Shown: positions 22,349 through 30,822, counted from the first letter of the stretch. The stretch: 59,086 nucleotides of DNA from an uncultured Eubacteriales bacterium (GCA_900545405.1 UQYT01000013.1:1-59086), one strand, 5' to 3'. The notes: generated from the letters alone by a model not told the origin. Numbers and translations: made by a program.

Positions 22349-23563
22349 ATGGACGCTGCTGCTGTTATTCTGCTCATGGTCGAGGCCGTCATGGCCCTGC
22401 TGCTGCTCTACTTCGACGGGCTCTTGAAAAAGCCCGTGCAGGTGCTGACCTGCGCGGGGCTCGTGGCCGCGGCCTTTGTGCTGCGCGCGCTGTTTTTCAG
22501 CTACGAGACGCTCGACTACCAGGACTTCCTCGCCCGCTGGGTGCAGTATTTCCGCGATAACGGCGGCTTTGCGGCGCTCAAAGACTCGGTCGGCAACTAC
22601 AATGTCCCCTACCTCTATTTCCTCGCGCTCTTCTCCTATGTGGACATCTACGACCTCTATCTCATAAAGCTGCTCTCCACGTTCTTCGACGTGCTGCTGG
22701 CCTTCGGGGCGATGCGGCTCACGGGGCTCTTCACGCGCAGCCGCGCGAGGCTGCTCTTCGTCTACTTCGCCGTGCTCTTCTGGCCCACGGTGGTGCTCAA
22801 CAGCGCGGTCTGGGGCCAGTGCGACAGCATATATGTCGCGCTCGGGCTGCTGGCCGTGTACTGGGCCATGGACGGGCGGCCGGTGCTCGGCATGGCGGCC
22901 ATGGCGGCGTCCTTCGCCTTCAAGCTGCAGGCCGTGTTCATCATGCCGGTGTTCGTGCTGCTGCTCATAGCGCGGCGCGTGAAGCTCCGGCACTTCCTCG
23001 TGTTCCCCGCGGTGTATATGCTGCTGATGCTGCCCGCCGTCCTCGCCGGGCGGCCGGTGCTGGACACCATAACGCTCTACTTCGACCAGATGGGCACCGT
23101 GGGCAGCGCGCTCAACTACAACTCCCCCTCCGTCTACGCCTTCGCGCGCAATGTGGCCGACGAGGCCCTGGCCTCCAGGCTCGGCATCGCGGCGGCCTTT
23201 GCGCTGATGCTGGCCGTGTTCGGCTGGTTCTGGTGGCGGCGCGGCTCCATCACCAACTGGGCCCTGCTCGGCGGGGCGCTGCTCCTCGTCGTGGGCATCC
23301 CCTTCCTGCTGCCGCACATGCACGACAGGTACTTCTTCTGCGCGGACATCCTCTCGCTCGTCTTTGCCGTCGCGGCGCCGGTGTACTTCTTCCTGCCGCT
23401 GCTGTGCGAGTTCGCCTCCCTGCTCGGCTACCACGCCTATCTCAAGATGCGCTACCTGCTGCAGATGCACTACGGCGCGGGCGCGCTGGCCATCGTCATA
23501 GTCATCGCCGCCGTGTTCACCGCCGCCCAGCTCCACCCCATGCAGAGGCGCAAATACTCTTGA
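22349..23563 (+). CDS. Multi-pass membrane glycosyltransferase (GT-C type, Gpi18/mannosyltransferase-like)
   Basis: A 404-residue integral membrane protein with about ten hydrophobic helices. The first outer loop carries an acidic pair in SYETLDYQDFLARWVQYF, as in polyprenyl-phosphate-sugar dependent GT-C enzymes, and a later segment WGQCDSIYVALGLLAVYWAM matches Gpi18-like (COG5542) proteins. It probably moves a sugar from a lipid carrier onto an extracytoplasmic acceptor; donor and acceptor are unknown. The ATG at 22349 is chosen for GGAGGT 6 nt upstream; longer in-frame starts overlap the terminator-like hairpin. It stands alone, divergent from rpoB. Confidence 0.75.
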   Translation: MDAAAVILLMVEAVMALLLLYFDGLLKKPVQVLTCAGLVAAAFVLRALFFSYETLDYQDFLARWVQYFRDNGGFAALKDSVGNYNVPYLYFLALFSYVDIYDLYLIKLLSTFFDVLLAFGAMRLTGLFTRSRARLLFVYFAVLFWPTVVLNSAVWGQCDSIYVALGLLAVYWAMDGRPVLGMAAMAASFAFKLQAVFIMPVFVLLLIARRVKLRHFLVFPAVYMLLMLPAVLAGRPVLDTITLYFDQMGTVGSALNYNSPSVYAFARNVADEALASRLGIAAAFALMLAVFGWFWWRRGSITNWALLGGALLLVVGIPFLLPHMHDRYFFCADILSLVFAVAAPVYFFLPLLCEFASLLGYHAYLKMRYLLQMHYGAGALAIVIVIAAVFTAAQLHPMQRRKYS

Positions 23564-23573
23564 AAAATTTTTG

Positions 23574-23601
23574 TTGACAAACCGCGATATTCTGCTATAA
23601 T
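23574..23601 (+). promoter_or_regulatory. Strong promoter of tRNA-Leu
   Basis: Perfect TTGACA (23574-23579) and TATAAT (23596-23601) with a 16-bp spacer. The predicted start is about 20 bp before the tRNA 5' end. Confidence 0.88.
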
Positions 23602-23628
23602 ACCAAATGCGCCTTTCCCCAGCCGATA

Positions 23629-23719
23629 TGCGAGAGTGCTGGAACTGGCAGACAGGCAGGCTTGAGGTGCCTGTGTCTCATTTACAGGCGTGTGGGTTCA
23701 AGTCCCATCTCTCGCACCA
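23629..23719 (+). tRNA. tRNA-Leu (anticodon GAG)
   Basis: A complete leucine-type tRNA with a long variable arm. Acceptor arms TGCGAGA (23629-23635) and TCTCGCA (23710-23716) pair fully. The anticodon stem CAGGC/GCCTG encloses the loop TTGAGGT, giving anticodon GAG, which reads CTC and CTT. The T-arm GTGGG-TTCAAGT-CCCAT is intact. The CCA end is encoded (23717-23719). It is a single-gene unit with its own strong promoter and terminator. Confidence 0.96.
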
Positions 23720-23720
23720 A

Positions 23721-23756
23721 GGGTCCCGGACATACGTGTCCGGGACCCTTTCCTTT
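23721..23756 (+). terminator. Terminator directly after tRNA-Leu
   Basis: GGGTCCCGGACA (23721-23732) and TGTCCGGGACCC (23737-23748) form a 12-bp stem with a TACG loop, followed by a T-rich tail. Confidence 0.9.
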
Positions 23757-23761
23757 TCTCC

Positions 23762-23791
23762 GCCGCCCCTATTCGGGCGGCATTTTCTTTT
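23762..23791 (+). terminator. Second terminator-like hairpin after tRNA-Leu
   Basis: GCCGCCC (23762-23768) and GGGCGGC (23775-23781) followed by ATTTTCTTTT. It is a back-up stop about 15 bp after the first terminator and insulates the glucan locus from tRNA transcription. Confidence 0.65.
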
Positions 23792-23880
23792 GACCGGGCT
23801 CTTTTATCGTCTGAATGCTTAAAGTTTGCCGCCCGTAAATGGAGGAATATACAAAAATATCCGCCGCGGTGCTCCGGGCG

Positions 23881-23910
23881 TTGACAGCGGTCTTGTACGT
23901 ATATTATCAT
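23881..23910 (+). promoter_or_regulatory. Promoter of the starch-binding-like lipoprotein gene
   Basis: Perfect TTGACA at 23881-23886 and a weaker -10, TATCAT at 23905-23910 with an 18-bp spacer. The LacI-type operator starts 13 bp after the -10, so a bound repressor would cover the transcription start. Confidence 0.6.
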
Positions 23911-23922
23911 GTGCTCAGGAGT

Positions 23923-23940
23923 TGCTTAAACGTTTAAGCA
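23923..23940. promoter_or_regulatory. LacI-family operator (18-bp perfect palindrome)
   Basis: TGCTTAAACGTTTAAGCA is an uninterrupted palindrome with a central CG, the usual shape of LacI/GalR-family operators. It lies at about +7 to +24 of the predicted promoter and 56 bp before the lipoprotein start. The gene for a LacI-family regulator lies nearby at 25388-26248. Its use by that protein is inferred. Confidence 0.75.
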
Positions 23941-23995
23941 TGGTTTTTGCAGCGTTTGGGCTGATGGACAAATTATTCAATAAGGAGGACATGAA

Positions 23996-25315
23996 ATGAA
24001 AAAGCTGCGCATACTGCTCTGCCTGGCTCTGGCCGCGGTGCTCTGCCTGGGCCTCGCCGCCTGCGGGGAGACCGCCGAGGAGCCCTCGGGCGGGTACAAG
24101 GTCACCTTCTACGACAGCGACGGCGTGACCGTGCTGGCCGAGACCACCGCCGAGGAGGGCCAGCCCGTCGCCGACCCGGGCCTCACCAAGGAGGGCTACG
24201 TCATCCAGGGCTACTACTCCACCCCCGCCCTGCTCATCCCCTACGACATGTCGGCCCCCGTCACGGCGGACACCTCGGTCTTTGTGGCCTGGCAGTCCTC
24301 CGTCGTGGACGAGCGCGCCTGGATGTTCGCGGGCTCGCTCGCGGGCTACCCCGAGAACAACTGGGGCCACGCCTGGCCGCAGGACGACTTTATCATGCAG
24401 CCCGTGGAGGGTGAGTTCAACACCTTCACCATAGAGCTGAACCTCTACGAGGGCGACGAGTTCAAGATCGCCGTCATCGACCAGGACTACAACTGGGGCG
24501 ACTCCATAGACGCCTCCGGCCTCGCGGACGACACCTACCTCTCCGGCGGCGAGGACGCCTTCGCCTCCGGCGCGAACATCAAGGTGCTCGAAAACGGCCT
24601 CTACAAGCTCACGCTCAAGACCGACGCCGAGACGCTCTCGCTCTGCAAGCTCAGCTGCGAGAAGATAGGCGAGGCCGCCGAGCTGACCGCCCCGGCCTTC
24701 GACTTCCAGATCCAGGGCAACTTCAACAACTGGGGCGAGGACCCGGAGAGCTTCAAGATGCTGCAAAACGGCTCGGACAACATCTGGTACTACCTGCTCA
24801 CCATCACCGAGGCCGATTACGACACCGCCAACGGCAACGACTTCGCCATGTTCGGCATCAAGAACCTCGTCAACGGCGACTGGTACGACATGCGCAATCT
24901 CGACCCCGCCGCTACGCCGAACATCTCGCTCACCGCTGGCACCTACATAGTCTGGCTGGCGCTGGACATCCAGGATAACCAGCCCGTGGTCACGACGCTC
25001 TACGCCGCCGAGCCCGCCTACTACGTCGTGGGCACCTGCGGCAGCGCCGGCTGGGCAGCGGACGCCAACGCGGAGAACACCGCCTACATGATGCAGCCCC
25101 AGGACGACGGCACCTACAAGCTGGACGTCACCTTCACGGACGCCGAGATAGTCGACTGGGCGGACAACAAGGTCGCCTTCAAGATAGCCTACGGCGCTAA
25201 CGGCACCGTCGCCAACGAGTACTGGTACGGCACCGCCTCCGGCGACAACATCACCGTAGACCCCGGCACCTACACCATCGTCTTCGACCCCGCCACGGGC
25301 GGCATAACCTACTGA
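23996..25315 (+). CDS. Surface lipoprotein with SusE/SusF-like starch-binding modules
   Basis: A 439-residue predicted lipoprotein; the signal peptide ends at the lipobox LAAC with Cys23. Residues about 34-99 resemble an InlB B-repeat (YKVTFYDSDGVTVLAETTAEEGQ, ending FVAW). Three beta-rich modules follow at about 105-220, 230-340 and 346-439, each with aromatic residues in patterns such as FQIQGNFNNWGEDPESFKM and YYVVGTCGSAGWAADA. These resemble glycan-binding modules of the SusE/SusF kind and carbohydrate-binding families that bind starch. No catalytic motif is seen. The operator upstream and the amylase/importer genes downstream support alpha-glucan binding at the cell surface. Confidence 0.75.
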   Translation: MKKLRILLCLALAAVLCLGLAACGETAEEPSGGYKVTFYDSDGVTVLAETTAEEGQPVADPGLTKEGYVIQGYYSTPALLIPYDMSAPVTADTSVFVAWQSSVVDERAWMFAGSLAGYPENNWGHAWPQDDFIMQPVEGEFNTFTIELNLYEGDEFKIAVIDQDYNWGDSIDASGLADDTYLSGGEDAFASGANIKVLENGLYKLTLKTDAETLSLCKLSCEKIGEAAELTAPAFDFQIQGNFNNWGEDPESFKMLQNGSDNIWYYLLTITEADYDTANGNDFAMFGIKNLVNGDWYDMRNLDPAATPNISLTAGTYIVWLALDIQDNQPVVTTLYAAEPAYYVVGTCGSAGWAADANAENTAYMMQPQDDGTYKLDVTFTDAEIVDWADNKVAFKIAYGANGTVANEYWYGTASGDNITVDPGTYTIVFDPATGGITY

Positions 25316-25320
25316 GCATG

Positions 25321-25360
25321 AAAAAAGCGGCGGAAGGGGCGCGTGTCCCCTTCCGCCGCG
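25321..25360 (-). terminator. Terminator of the lacI-family gene
   Basis: GCGGCGGAAGGGG (25327-25339) pairs with CCCCTTCCGCCGC (25347-25359): a 13-bp stem with a 7-nt loop. On the minus strand six T follow, so it ends leftward transcription of the regulator; it may also stop rightward transcription from the lipoprotein gene. Confidence 0.88.
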
Positions 25361-25387
25361 GAATAAGCTGTACGGCGCTGGCTGCGA

Positions 25388-26248
25388 TCATGCTATTATG
25401 ATGTCGTGCTCCGGCGCGGCGCTCTTGCGTATCGTGTCGTACACCAGGGCGGCGACGGTGTCGGCCATCGCGGCGGAGGGCAGCTCTATGTCCCCGCCGG
25501 GGCTCAGCGAGAGCACCCGGCCCCGGGCAAAGCGCCGGGCCCGCTCCGCGAGAGCCTCGCCGAAGGCCACGCAGACGGAGCCCTCCGGCCGGCTTTGCAG
25601 GAAGGCCGAAACGGCCTCGTCCGAGGTGTCGAAGCACACGGCATCGAAGCAGCGCTCTATGCGGCGGTTGAGCTTCGGCTCGGCGAAGGGCCGCAGCAGG
25701 GCGCAGGCCTCTCCCCCGCCCTCCGAGGCGCGGCGGGCCGCCGCGGCGTAGTCGCAGTTCACCTGGTAGAAGAGGTCGGGGTCGTCTATGACGCCGTCCA
25801 CGCAGATGAGCGGGTAGAAGCAGTTGAAGCCTATCTTCAAAAAGGTCTCCCTGTCCACGTCCATGGCGACGATGGCGTCTATGGTCTTTATGGTCTGGGT
25901 GACGCAGGCGTCGGTTATGATGCGCAGGGTGTAGCCCCGGCGCTCCAGCGCCGGAGAGAGGGCGGAGACGAAGGCCGCAAAGGCGTGGGCGCTGTCGGCG
26001 CTCTCCGCCGCGCGCGGCGCGAAGAGGCCCACGGCGCAGCTGTTGCCCGTGGCGAGCGCCTTGGCCACCGCCGAGGACTCGTAGCCCATGAGGTGCACCT
26101 CGTGCAGCACGCGCTTGCGCGTCTCGGGGCTTATGCGCTGGTCCTCGCGCCCGTTCACGACGTAGGAGACCGTCGCGGTGGATACGCCGCAGGCGTCCGC
26201 GATGTCCTTTATTGTCACCTTTTTCTTTTTTCCGTTCATCTCAGCCAT
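25388..26248 (-). CDS. LacI-family transcriptional regulator of the glucan locus
   Basis: A 286-residue regulator, rather short for LacI proteins (usually about 330). The N-terminal helix-turn-helix and hinge are clear: VTIKDIADACGVSTATVSYVVNG, then ISPETRKRVLHEVHLMGYESSAVAKALATG. The periplasmic-binding-protein-like part is divergent, with a compact C-terminal half. It is divergent from the GH13-malEFG operon. The start is the ATG at 26248 (MAEMNGKK) or that at 26239; the predicted transcription start falls on the first. It probably represses the lipoprotein promoter through the palindrome at 23923-23940, released by a maltose-type sugar. Confidence 0.9.
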   Translation of the reverse strand: MAEMNGKKKKVTIKDIADACGVSTATVSYVVNGREDQRISPETRKRVLHEVHLMGYESSAVAKALATGNSCAVGLFAPRAAESADSAHAFAAFVSALSPALERRGYTLRIITDACVTQTIKTIDAIVAMDVDRETFLKIGFNCFYPLICVDGVIDDPDLFYQVNCDYAAAARRASEGGGEACALLRPFAEPKLNRRIERCFDAVCFDTSDEAVSAFLQSRPEGSVCVAFGEALAERARRFARGRVLSLSPGGDIELPSAAMADTVAALVYDTIRKSAAPEHDIIIA

Positions 26249-26254
26249 ACCTGA

Positions 26255-26284
26255 ATAATAACAACTGCGCTGCGGTATTGTCAA
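26255..26284 (-). promoter_or_regulatory. Promoter of the lacI-family gene, with start site at the ATG
   Basis: On the minus strand perfect TTGACA (26279-26284), 18 bp, then TATTAT (26255-26260) preceded by TG-n (extended -10). Only six bases lie between the -10 and the ATG at 26248, so the mRNA may be leaderless. No equally good rightward promoter is visible in the 63-bp gap to the GH13 gene. Confidence 0.7.
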
Positions 26285-26311
26285 CCGCGCGCGGGGATTT
26301 TGGAGGTACCC

Positions 26312-27985
26312 ATGGAAACGAGAGCCATTTTGCACCGCGGCAGGCCGCTGGACTGCTTCCCAACCTCGGAGAGCGGCATGTACATCCGGCTGCGCGCCGC
26401 CAGGGGCGACCTGGACGAGGCCGTGGTGGTCTATTCCGACAACAAGTTCGAGTGGACCACGAAGCCGAGGCTGGAGCGGCGCATGGAGCTGCTGCGCTCG
26501 GATGAGCTCTACGACTACTTCGGCGCCGAGCTCGCGCTGGAGGACACGCGCCTCGCCTATGTGTTCCGGCTCCGCTCCGGCGGCGAGGTGAGCTATCTCT
26601 GCGAGGAGGGGTTAGGGCCCGACTTCGCCTGGGACCTCGGCTACTTCAACTACTTCCAGTACCCCTACATACACTCGAGCGACGTAATGCGCGTGCCGGA
26701 GTGGACGCGCGGGGCGGTGTGCTATCAGATCTTCCCGGACCGCTTCCGCATAGGCTCGGGCGGGAAGGACCGCGGCTATATAAACCTCGCCTGGGGCGGG
26801 CGCCCGGAGCCGACGAGCTTCGCCGGCGGCGACCTGCGCGGCATCGAGGAGGGGCTCGACCACCTCGCCGAGACGGGCGTGAGCTGCATCTACATGACGC
26901 CCGTGTTCCTCTCGCCGAGCAACCACAAGTACGACGTGGAGGACTACTACCGCGTGGACCCGCGCTTCGGCGGGGACGAGGCGCTCCGCTCGCTCATCGC
27001 CGCCGCCCACGGGCGGGGCATGCGCGTGGTGCTCGACGGCGTGTTCAACCACTGCTCGTGCACGAACCCCATCTTCCTGGACACCTCCGTGCGCGGGCGC
27101 GAGTCGCCCTACTGGGACTGGTTCTTCATCGAGGGCGAGCGCTCCAGCTTTGCCGAGCGCAACTACAAGACCTTCGCCGACGTGCCCTACATGCCGAAGC
27201 TCAACACGGACAACGACGCCGTCATCGACTACTTCTGCGGCGTGGGGCGCTACTGGATACGCGAGTTCGGCGCGGACGGCTGGAGGCTGGACGTCTCGGA
27301 CGAGATATCCATGCGCTTTCTGCGCCGCTTCCGCGAGGCGGTCAAGGCCGAGGACCCGGACGCGATAATAATAGGCGAGGTCTGGCACGGCGCGGCGGAG
27401 TTCCTCGGCGGGGACATGTACGACGGCGTGATGAACTACGGCCTCACCAAGGCCTGCCTCGACCTGATGGCCTTCGGCGCGACGGACGCCGCGGGCTTTG
27501 CCTCGCGGCTCTGCCTGCTGCTCTGGCGGAGCACAGGCCCGGCCTGCGAGATGATGTTCAACCTGCTCGACAGCCACGACACGGAGCGCTTCCTCACCCG
27601 CGTGGGCGGGGACAGGCGGCGGGAGGCGATGGCGCTTTCGGTGATGTTCTTCTTCCCCGGCATGCCCATGCTCTTCGCCGGGGACGAGATAGGCACCGAG
27701 GGCGGCTACGACCCGGACTGCCGCCGCTGCTTCCGCTGGGAGCGCGAGAGCTGGGACATGGAGCTCTACACGCTGGTGCAGCACCTTGCGGCGCTCCGGC
27801 GCGACCCCTGCCTCGCGCGCGGCGGCTGCCGGGTCTCCGAGTCCGGCGGCGTGGTCACGATAGAGCGCGCACACGGCGCGCGGCGCATGATACTGCACAT
27901 GAACCCCTCCGACACGGCCCTCGCCGCGCCGGACGGGACGGAGATAGAGCCCTGGGGCACCGTCATTTTGGAAAAGGAGATGTAA
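26312..27985 (+). CDS. Cytoplasmic GH13 enzyme, neopullulanase / cyclomaltodextrinase / maltogenic amylase type
   Basis: A 557-residue enzyme with no signal peptide. Residues 1 to about 125 form an N-terminal CBM34-like domain, then the GH13 barrel starts at WTRGAVCYQIFPDRF. The four GH13 regions are present: LDGVFNHC, GWRLDVSDE (nucleophile D327), IIIGEVWH (acid/base E356) and NLLDSHDTER (transition-state D423). The layout fits the branch cleaving cyclodextrins, pullulan and imported maltodextrins. The ATG at 26312 follows GGAGGT. It is the first gene of the malEFG-amylase operon and ends 1 bp before the next start. Exact substrate is not determined. Confidence 0.92.
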   Translation: METRAILHRGRPLDCFPTSESGMYIRLRAARGDLDEAVVVYSDNKFEWTTKPRLERRMELLRSDELYDYFGAELALEDTRLAYVFRLRSGGEVSYLCEEGLGPDFAWDLGYFNYFQYPYIHSSDVMRVPEWTRGAVCYQIFPDRFRIGSGGKDRGYINLAWGGRPEPTSFAGGDLRGIEEGLDHLAETGVSCIYMTPVFLSPSNHKYDVEDYYRVDPRFGGDEALRSLIAAAHGRGMRVVLDGVFNHCSCTNPIFLDTSVRGRESPYWDWFFIEGERSSFAERNYKTFADVPYMPKLNTDNDAVIDYFCGVGRYWIREFGADGWRLDVSDEISMRFLRRFREAVKAEDPDAIIIGEVWHGAAEFLGGDMYDGVMNYGLTKACLDLMAFGATDAAGFASRLCLLLWRSTGPACEMMFNLLDSHDTERFLTRVGGDRRREAMALSVMFFFPGMPMLFAGDEIGTEGGYDPDCRRCFRWERESWDMELYTLVQHLAALRRDPCLARGGCRVSESGGVVTIERAHGARRMILHMNPSDTALAAPDGTEIEPWGTVILEKEM

Positions 27986-27986
27986 G

Positions 27987-29471
27987 ATGAAAAGGATGAA
28001 ACGCATCGCGGCGCTCGTCATGGCCGCGGCACTCATATTCGCCCTCGCCGCCTGCGGTGAAGCCCGCGAGGAGCAGGGCGGCACGACCTACGACCAGGTC
28101 ATGGCCCGCTTCAACGGCGAGCTCGAGGAGGGCGCGGTGGTCAAGGTGCTCGAAAACGACACCGCCGTCGAGCTCGGCTACGTGGAGGAGCTCATAAACG
28201 CCTTCAACGCCGCCTACGCCGACCAGGGCATCTCGGCCGAGCGGATGAACACCGACCAGTACTCCGACCTCGCCTCCGACGGCCCCTACGGCTACGGCCC
28301 GGACGTCTGGTATCAGGCCAACGACATCATCATGCAGTACGCCGAGAACCAGCACATCCTCCCCCTGCCCACGGAGAGCCTCGGCTATGCCGACCAGATA
28401 CCCGAGAGCGCCTGGAACGCCTACGCCCTCGACATGGACGGCACCACCTATTACTGCGGCGTGCCCGTGAACGTCCAGACCGGCATGCTCTACTATATCG
28501 AGTCCATGCTCCCCGACGACTGGGAGGAAAACTGGGACGTCAACGCCAACGGCACGCCCGACTTCTTCGAGACCTACACCGCGCTCTACGCCTTCAGCCG
28601 TGACGTGCAGGAGAACGGCGGCAAGACCGAGTACGGCTATCTCGACGAGCTGGTGGACACCTACTTCATGACCGGCTATCTCTTCACCTTCGGCGCCTAC
28701 GTGTTCGGCGAGAACAACACCAACGCCGAGGACATCGGCCTCGCGGCGGGCGACGCGGCGCAGGGCGCCTGGATGATACGCCAGTGGGCCAAGCTGATGA
28801 ACAACACCGAGGTCATAGACAAGACCTTCGCCTCCTCCGCCTACGCCTTCCTCGCGCAGGGCCGGATGCTCTGCACCATCACGACGCCGGACGTGCGCAG
28901 CATGTTCATCAAGGAGATGGTCAGCGCCGGCTGGACCGAGGAGGAGGCCGAGGCCGACCTCAAGATGATAGCCGTCCCGCGCCTGCCCGCCTCCGGCGAC
29001 CTCACCGCCGACGCCTGGCAGGACACCATAACCGACATGGAGAACCTCACGCTCGAGACCAAGATGATGGGCGGCATAAACGGCTACGGCATCTCGGCCT
29101 ACACCAAGTGCCCGAACGCCTCGCTCGCCTTCGTGCAGTTCGCCGCGGACTATGAGCAGGTCGTGCGCCGCAACGAGATGCTGGGCATCACCCCGGCCCG
29201 CGCGGACGCCGCCGCCTTCGTCGGCGAGAGCGACCCGACCGTGCAGACCATCTTCGACCGGCTCGACGGCGGCTACATAGACATCATGCCCGCCATCAAC
29301 GCGGTGAGCCAGCTCTGGACGCCGTCCGAGAGCTTCTTCGTGGACCTCGCCACCGACGCGCTGAGCGAAAACCGCGGCGAGCCCACGAACTACGACACCG
29401 TGGAGAAGATCCAGGCCGGGCTCGAGGAGCTGTGCAGTCAGATCTACGACGGCATCTTCACGCTGTCGTGA
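27987..29471 (+). CDS. MalE-type maltodextrin ABC transporter substrate-binding lipoprotein
   Basis: A 494-residue predicted lipoprotein with signal peptide and lipobox LAAC at Cys23. The mature part is an extracellular solute-binding protein of the maltose/oligosaccharide class (SBP_bac_1/8 type), larger than E. coli MalE. Visible: YGPDVWYQANDIIMQYAENQHILPL early and GINGYGISAYTKCPNASLAFVQFAADYEQ in the closing lobe, the usual MalE pattern. The gene starts 1 bp after the GH13 stop behind AAAGGAG. Together with the two permeases downstream it forms the importer for glucan fragments. The sugar bound is inferred from neighbours. Confidence 0.9.
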   Translation: MKRMKRIAALVMAAALIFALAACGEAREEQGGTTYDQVMARFNGELEEGAVVKVLENDTAVELGYVEELINAFNAAYADQGISAERMNTDQYSDLASDGPYGYGPDVWYQANDIIMQYAENQHILPLPTESLGYADQIPESAWNAYALDMDGTTYYCGVPVNVQTGMLYYIESMLPDDWEENWDVNANGTPDFFETYTALYAFSRDVQENGGKTEYGYLDELVDTYFMTGYLFTFGAYVFGENNTNAEDIGLAAGDAAQGAWMIRQWAKLMNNTEVIDKTFASSAYAFLAQGRMLCTITTPDVRSMFIKEMVSAGWTEEEAEADLKMIAVPRLPASGDLTADAWQDTITDMENLTLETKMMGGINGYGISAYTKCPNASLAFVQFAADYEQVVRRNEMLGITPARADAAAFVGESDPTVQTIFDRLDGGYIDIMPAINAVSQLWTPSESFFVDLATDALSENRGEPTNYDTVEKIQAGLEELCSQIYDGIFTLS

Positions 29472-29508
29472 CGCGGCGCGGCAAGACCGACAAAGGGGGG
29501 ATGGGGAT

Positions 29509-30822
29509 ATGTCAAAGGCCGCGCAGCTAGCCAAAGCGCCCTGGCGCGTGAAGCTCTCGCTCGTCATAATGGGCCTCGGCCAGCTCTGCTACGGGCAGAT
29601 AACAAAGGGCCTGCTCTACATACTCAGCCTCGCGGGGCTGGTGGTGTACTTCGCCGCGCGCGGCGCGGAGGACCTCGCGGGCATCTTCACGCTGGGCACA
29701 AAGCAGGAGAACCTCTGGCTCGGCATAGAGGGCGACAACTCCATGCAGATGCTCATCATGGGCCTCTTCGCCGTCATGGTGCTCGTCTTCGCCCTCGCCC
29801 TCTACGTCTCCAACGTGCGGGATGTGCTGTACACCTCGCGGGAGGCGGCGAAGGGCCGCAGGCCCCACAGCTTCCGCCAGTCCCTCGCCGCGGCGGCGGA
29901 CGGGAAGTTCTATGTCTCCGCGCTCGTGCTGCCCATCGTGGGCGTCGCGATGTTCTCCGTGCTGCCCATAGTGTTCATGATACTCATGGCCTTCACGGAC
30001 TTCGGCGGCGAGGTGGTGCACCCCGTGCTCGCCAGCTGGAGCCTCTCGGCCTGGCAGAAGATACTCGGCGTCGGCGAGGTGGGCGGCACCTTCGGCAAGA
30101 TACTGGTCTGGAACGTCCTCTGGGCCGTGGTCTCCACCGCCATAAACTTCTTCGGCGGGCTCGGCATAGCGCTGCTGCTCGGCAAGCGGAACGTCCGCGG
30201 CTCGAAGATATGGCGCGCCTTCCCCATACTCGCCTACGCCATACCGGGCTTCATCAGCATGCTGGGCTTCAAGTTCATGTTCTCCCAGAGCGGGCCCATC
30301 AACCAGCTGCTCACCGCCTCCGGACACGACGCTATCTTCTTCCTCGCCAACGTGGAGAGCGCCAAGTGGTGGGCGCGGGGCATAGGCTTCTTCGTGAACG
30401 CCTGGATCTCCATACCCTCCATAATGCTCATGACCACGGGCATACTCTCGAACATAGACACCCAGCTCTACGAGGCCGCCTCCATAGACGGGGCCAGCCG
30501 GTTCACGCAGTTTCGCAAGATAACGCTGCCCTTCGTGGTGTTCTCGATAACGCCCGTGCTCATAGGGCAGTTCGTCGGCAACTTCAATAACTTCGGCATC
30601 TACTTCTTCCTGCGCGGGGGCTTGCAGAGCAACTACGGCGGCTACTTCCTCGCGAGCGACACGGACCTCCTCATAAACTGGCTCTACAACCTCTCCGTGG
30701 ACAACAACTACTACTCCATCGGCGCGGCGATAAGCCTCGTCATCTTCGTCATAACCGGCACGCTGTCGCTCATCGTGTACATGCGCTCGGCCGCTTACAG
30801 GAAGGAGGAGACGTTCCAGTGA
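29509..30822 (+). CDS. MalF-type sugar ABC transporter permease
   Basis: A 437-residue membrane protein. The N-terminal part carries extra helices before the conserved permease core, as in MalF. The core contains the EAA loop EAASIDGASRFTQFRKITLPF, which contacts the ATPase subunit. Helices PIVGVAMFSVLPIVFMILMAF and IPGFISMLGFKFMF are typical of the ABC-2-independent sugar permease family. GGGGGG/GGGG-rich ribosome site before the ATG. The stop overlaps the start of the next permease (GTGA). Confidence 0.93.
   Translation: MSKAAQLAKAPWRVKLSLVIMGLGQLCYGQITKGLLYILSLAGLVVYFAARGAEDLAGIFTLGTKQENLWLGIEGDNSMQMLIMGLFAVMVLVFALALYVSNVRDVLYTSREAAKGRRPHSFRQSLAAAADGKFYVSALVLPIVGVAMFSVLPIVFMILMAFTDFGGEVVHPVLASWSLSAWQKILGVGEVGGTFGKILVWNVLWAVVSTAINFFGGLGIALLLGKRNVRGSKIWRAFPILAYAIPGFISMLGFKFMFSQSGPINQLLTASGHDAIFFLANVESAKWWARGIGFFVNAWISIPSIMLMTTGILSNIDTQLYEAASIDGASRFTQFRKITLPFVVFSITPVLIGQFVGNFNNFGIYFFLRGGLQSNYGGYFLASDTDLLINWLYNLSVDNNYYSIGAAISLVIFVITGTLSLIVYMRSAAYRKEETFQ

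Noticed and set aside
23607..23822. A 71-codon frame across tRNA-Leu
   Set aside because: It covers a complete tRNA and its terminator; no coding signal.
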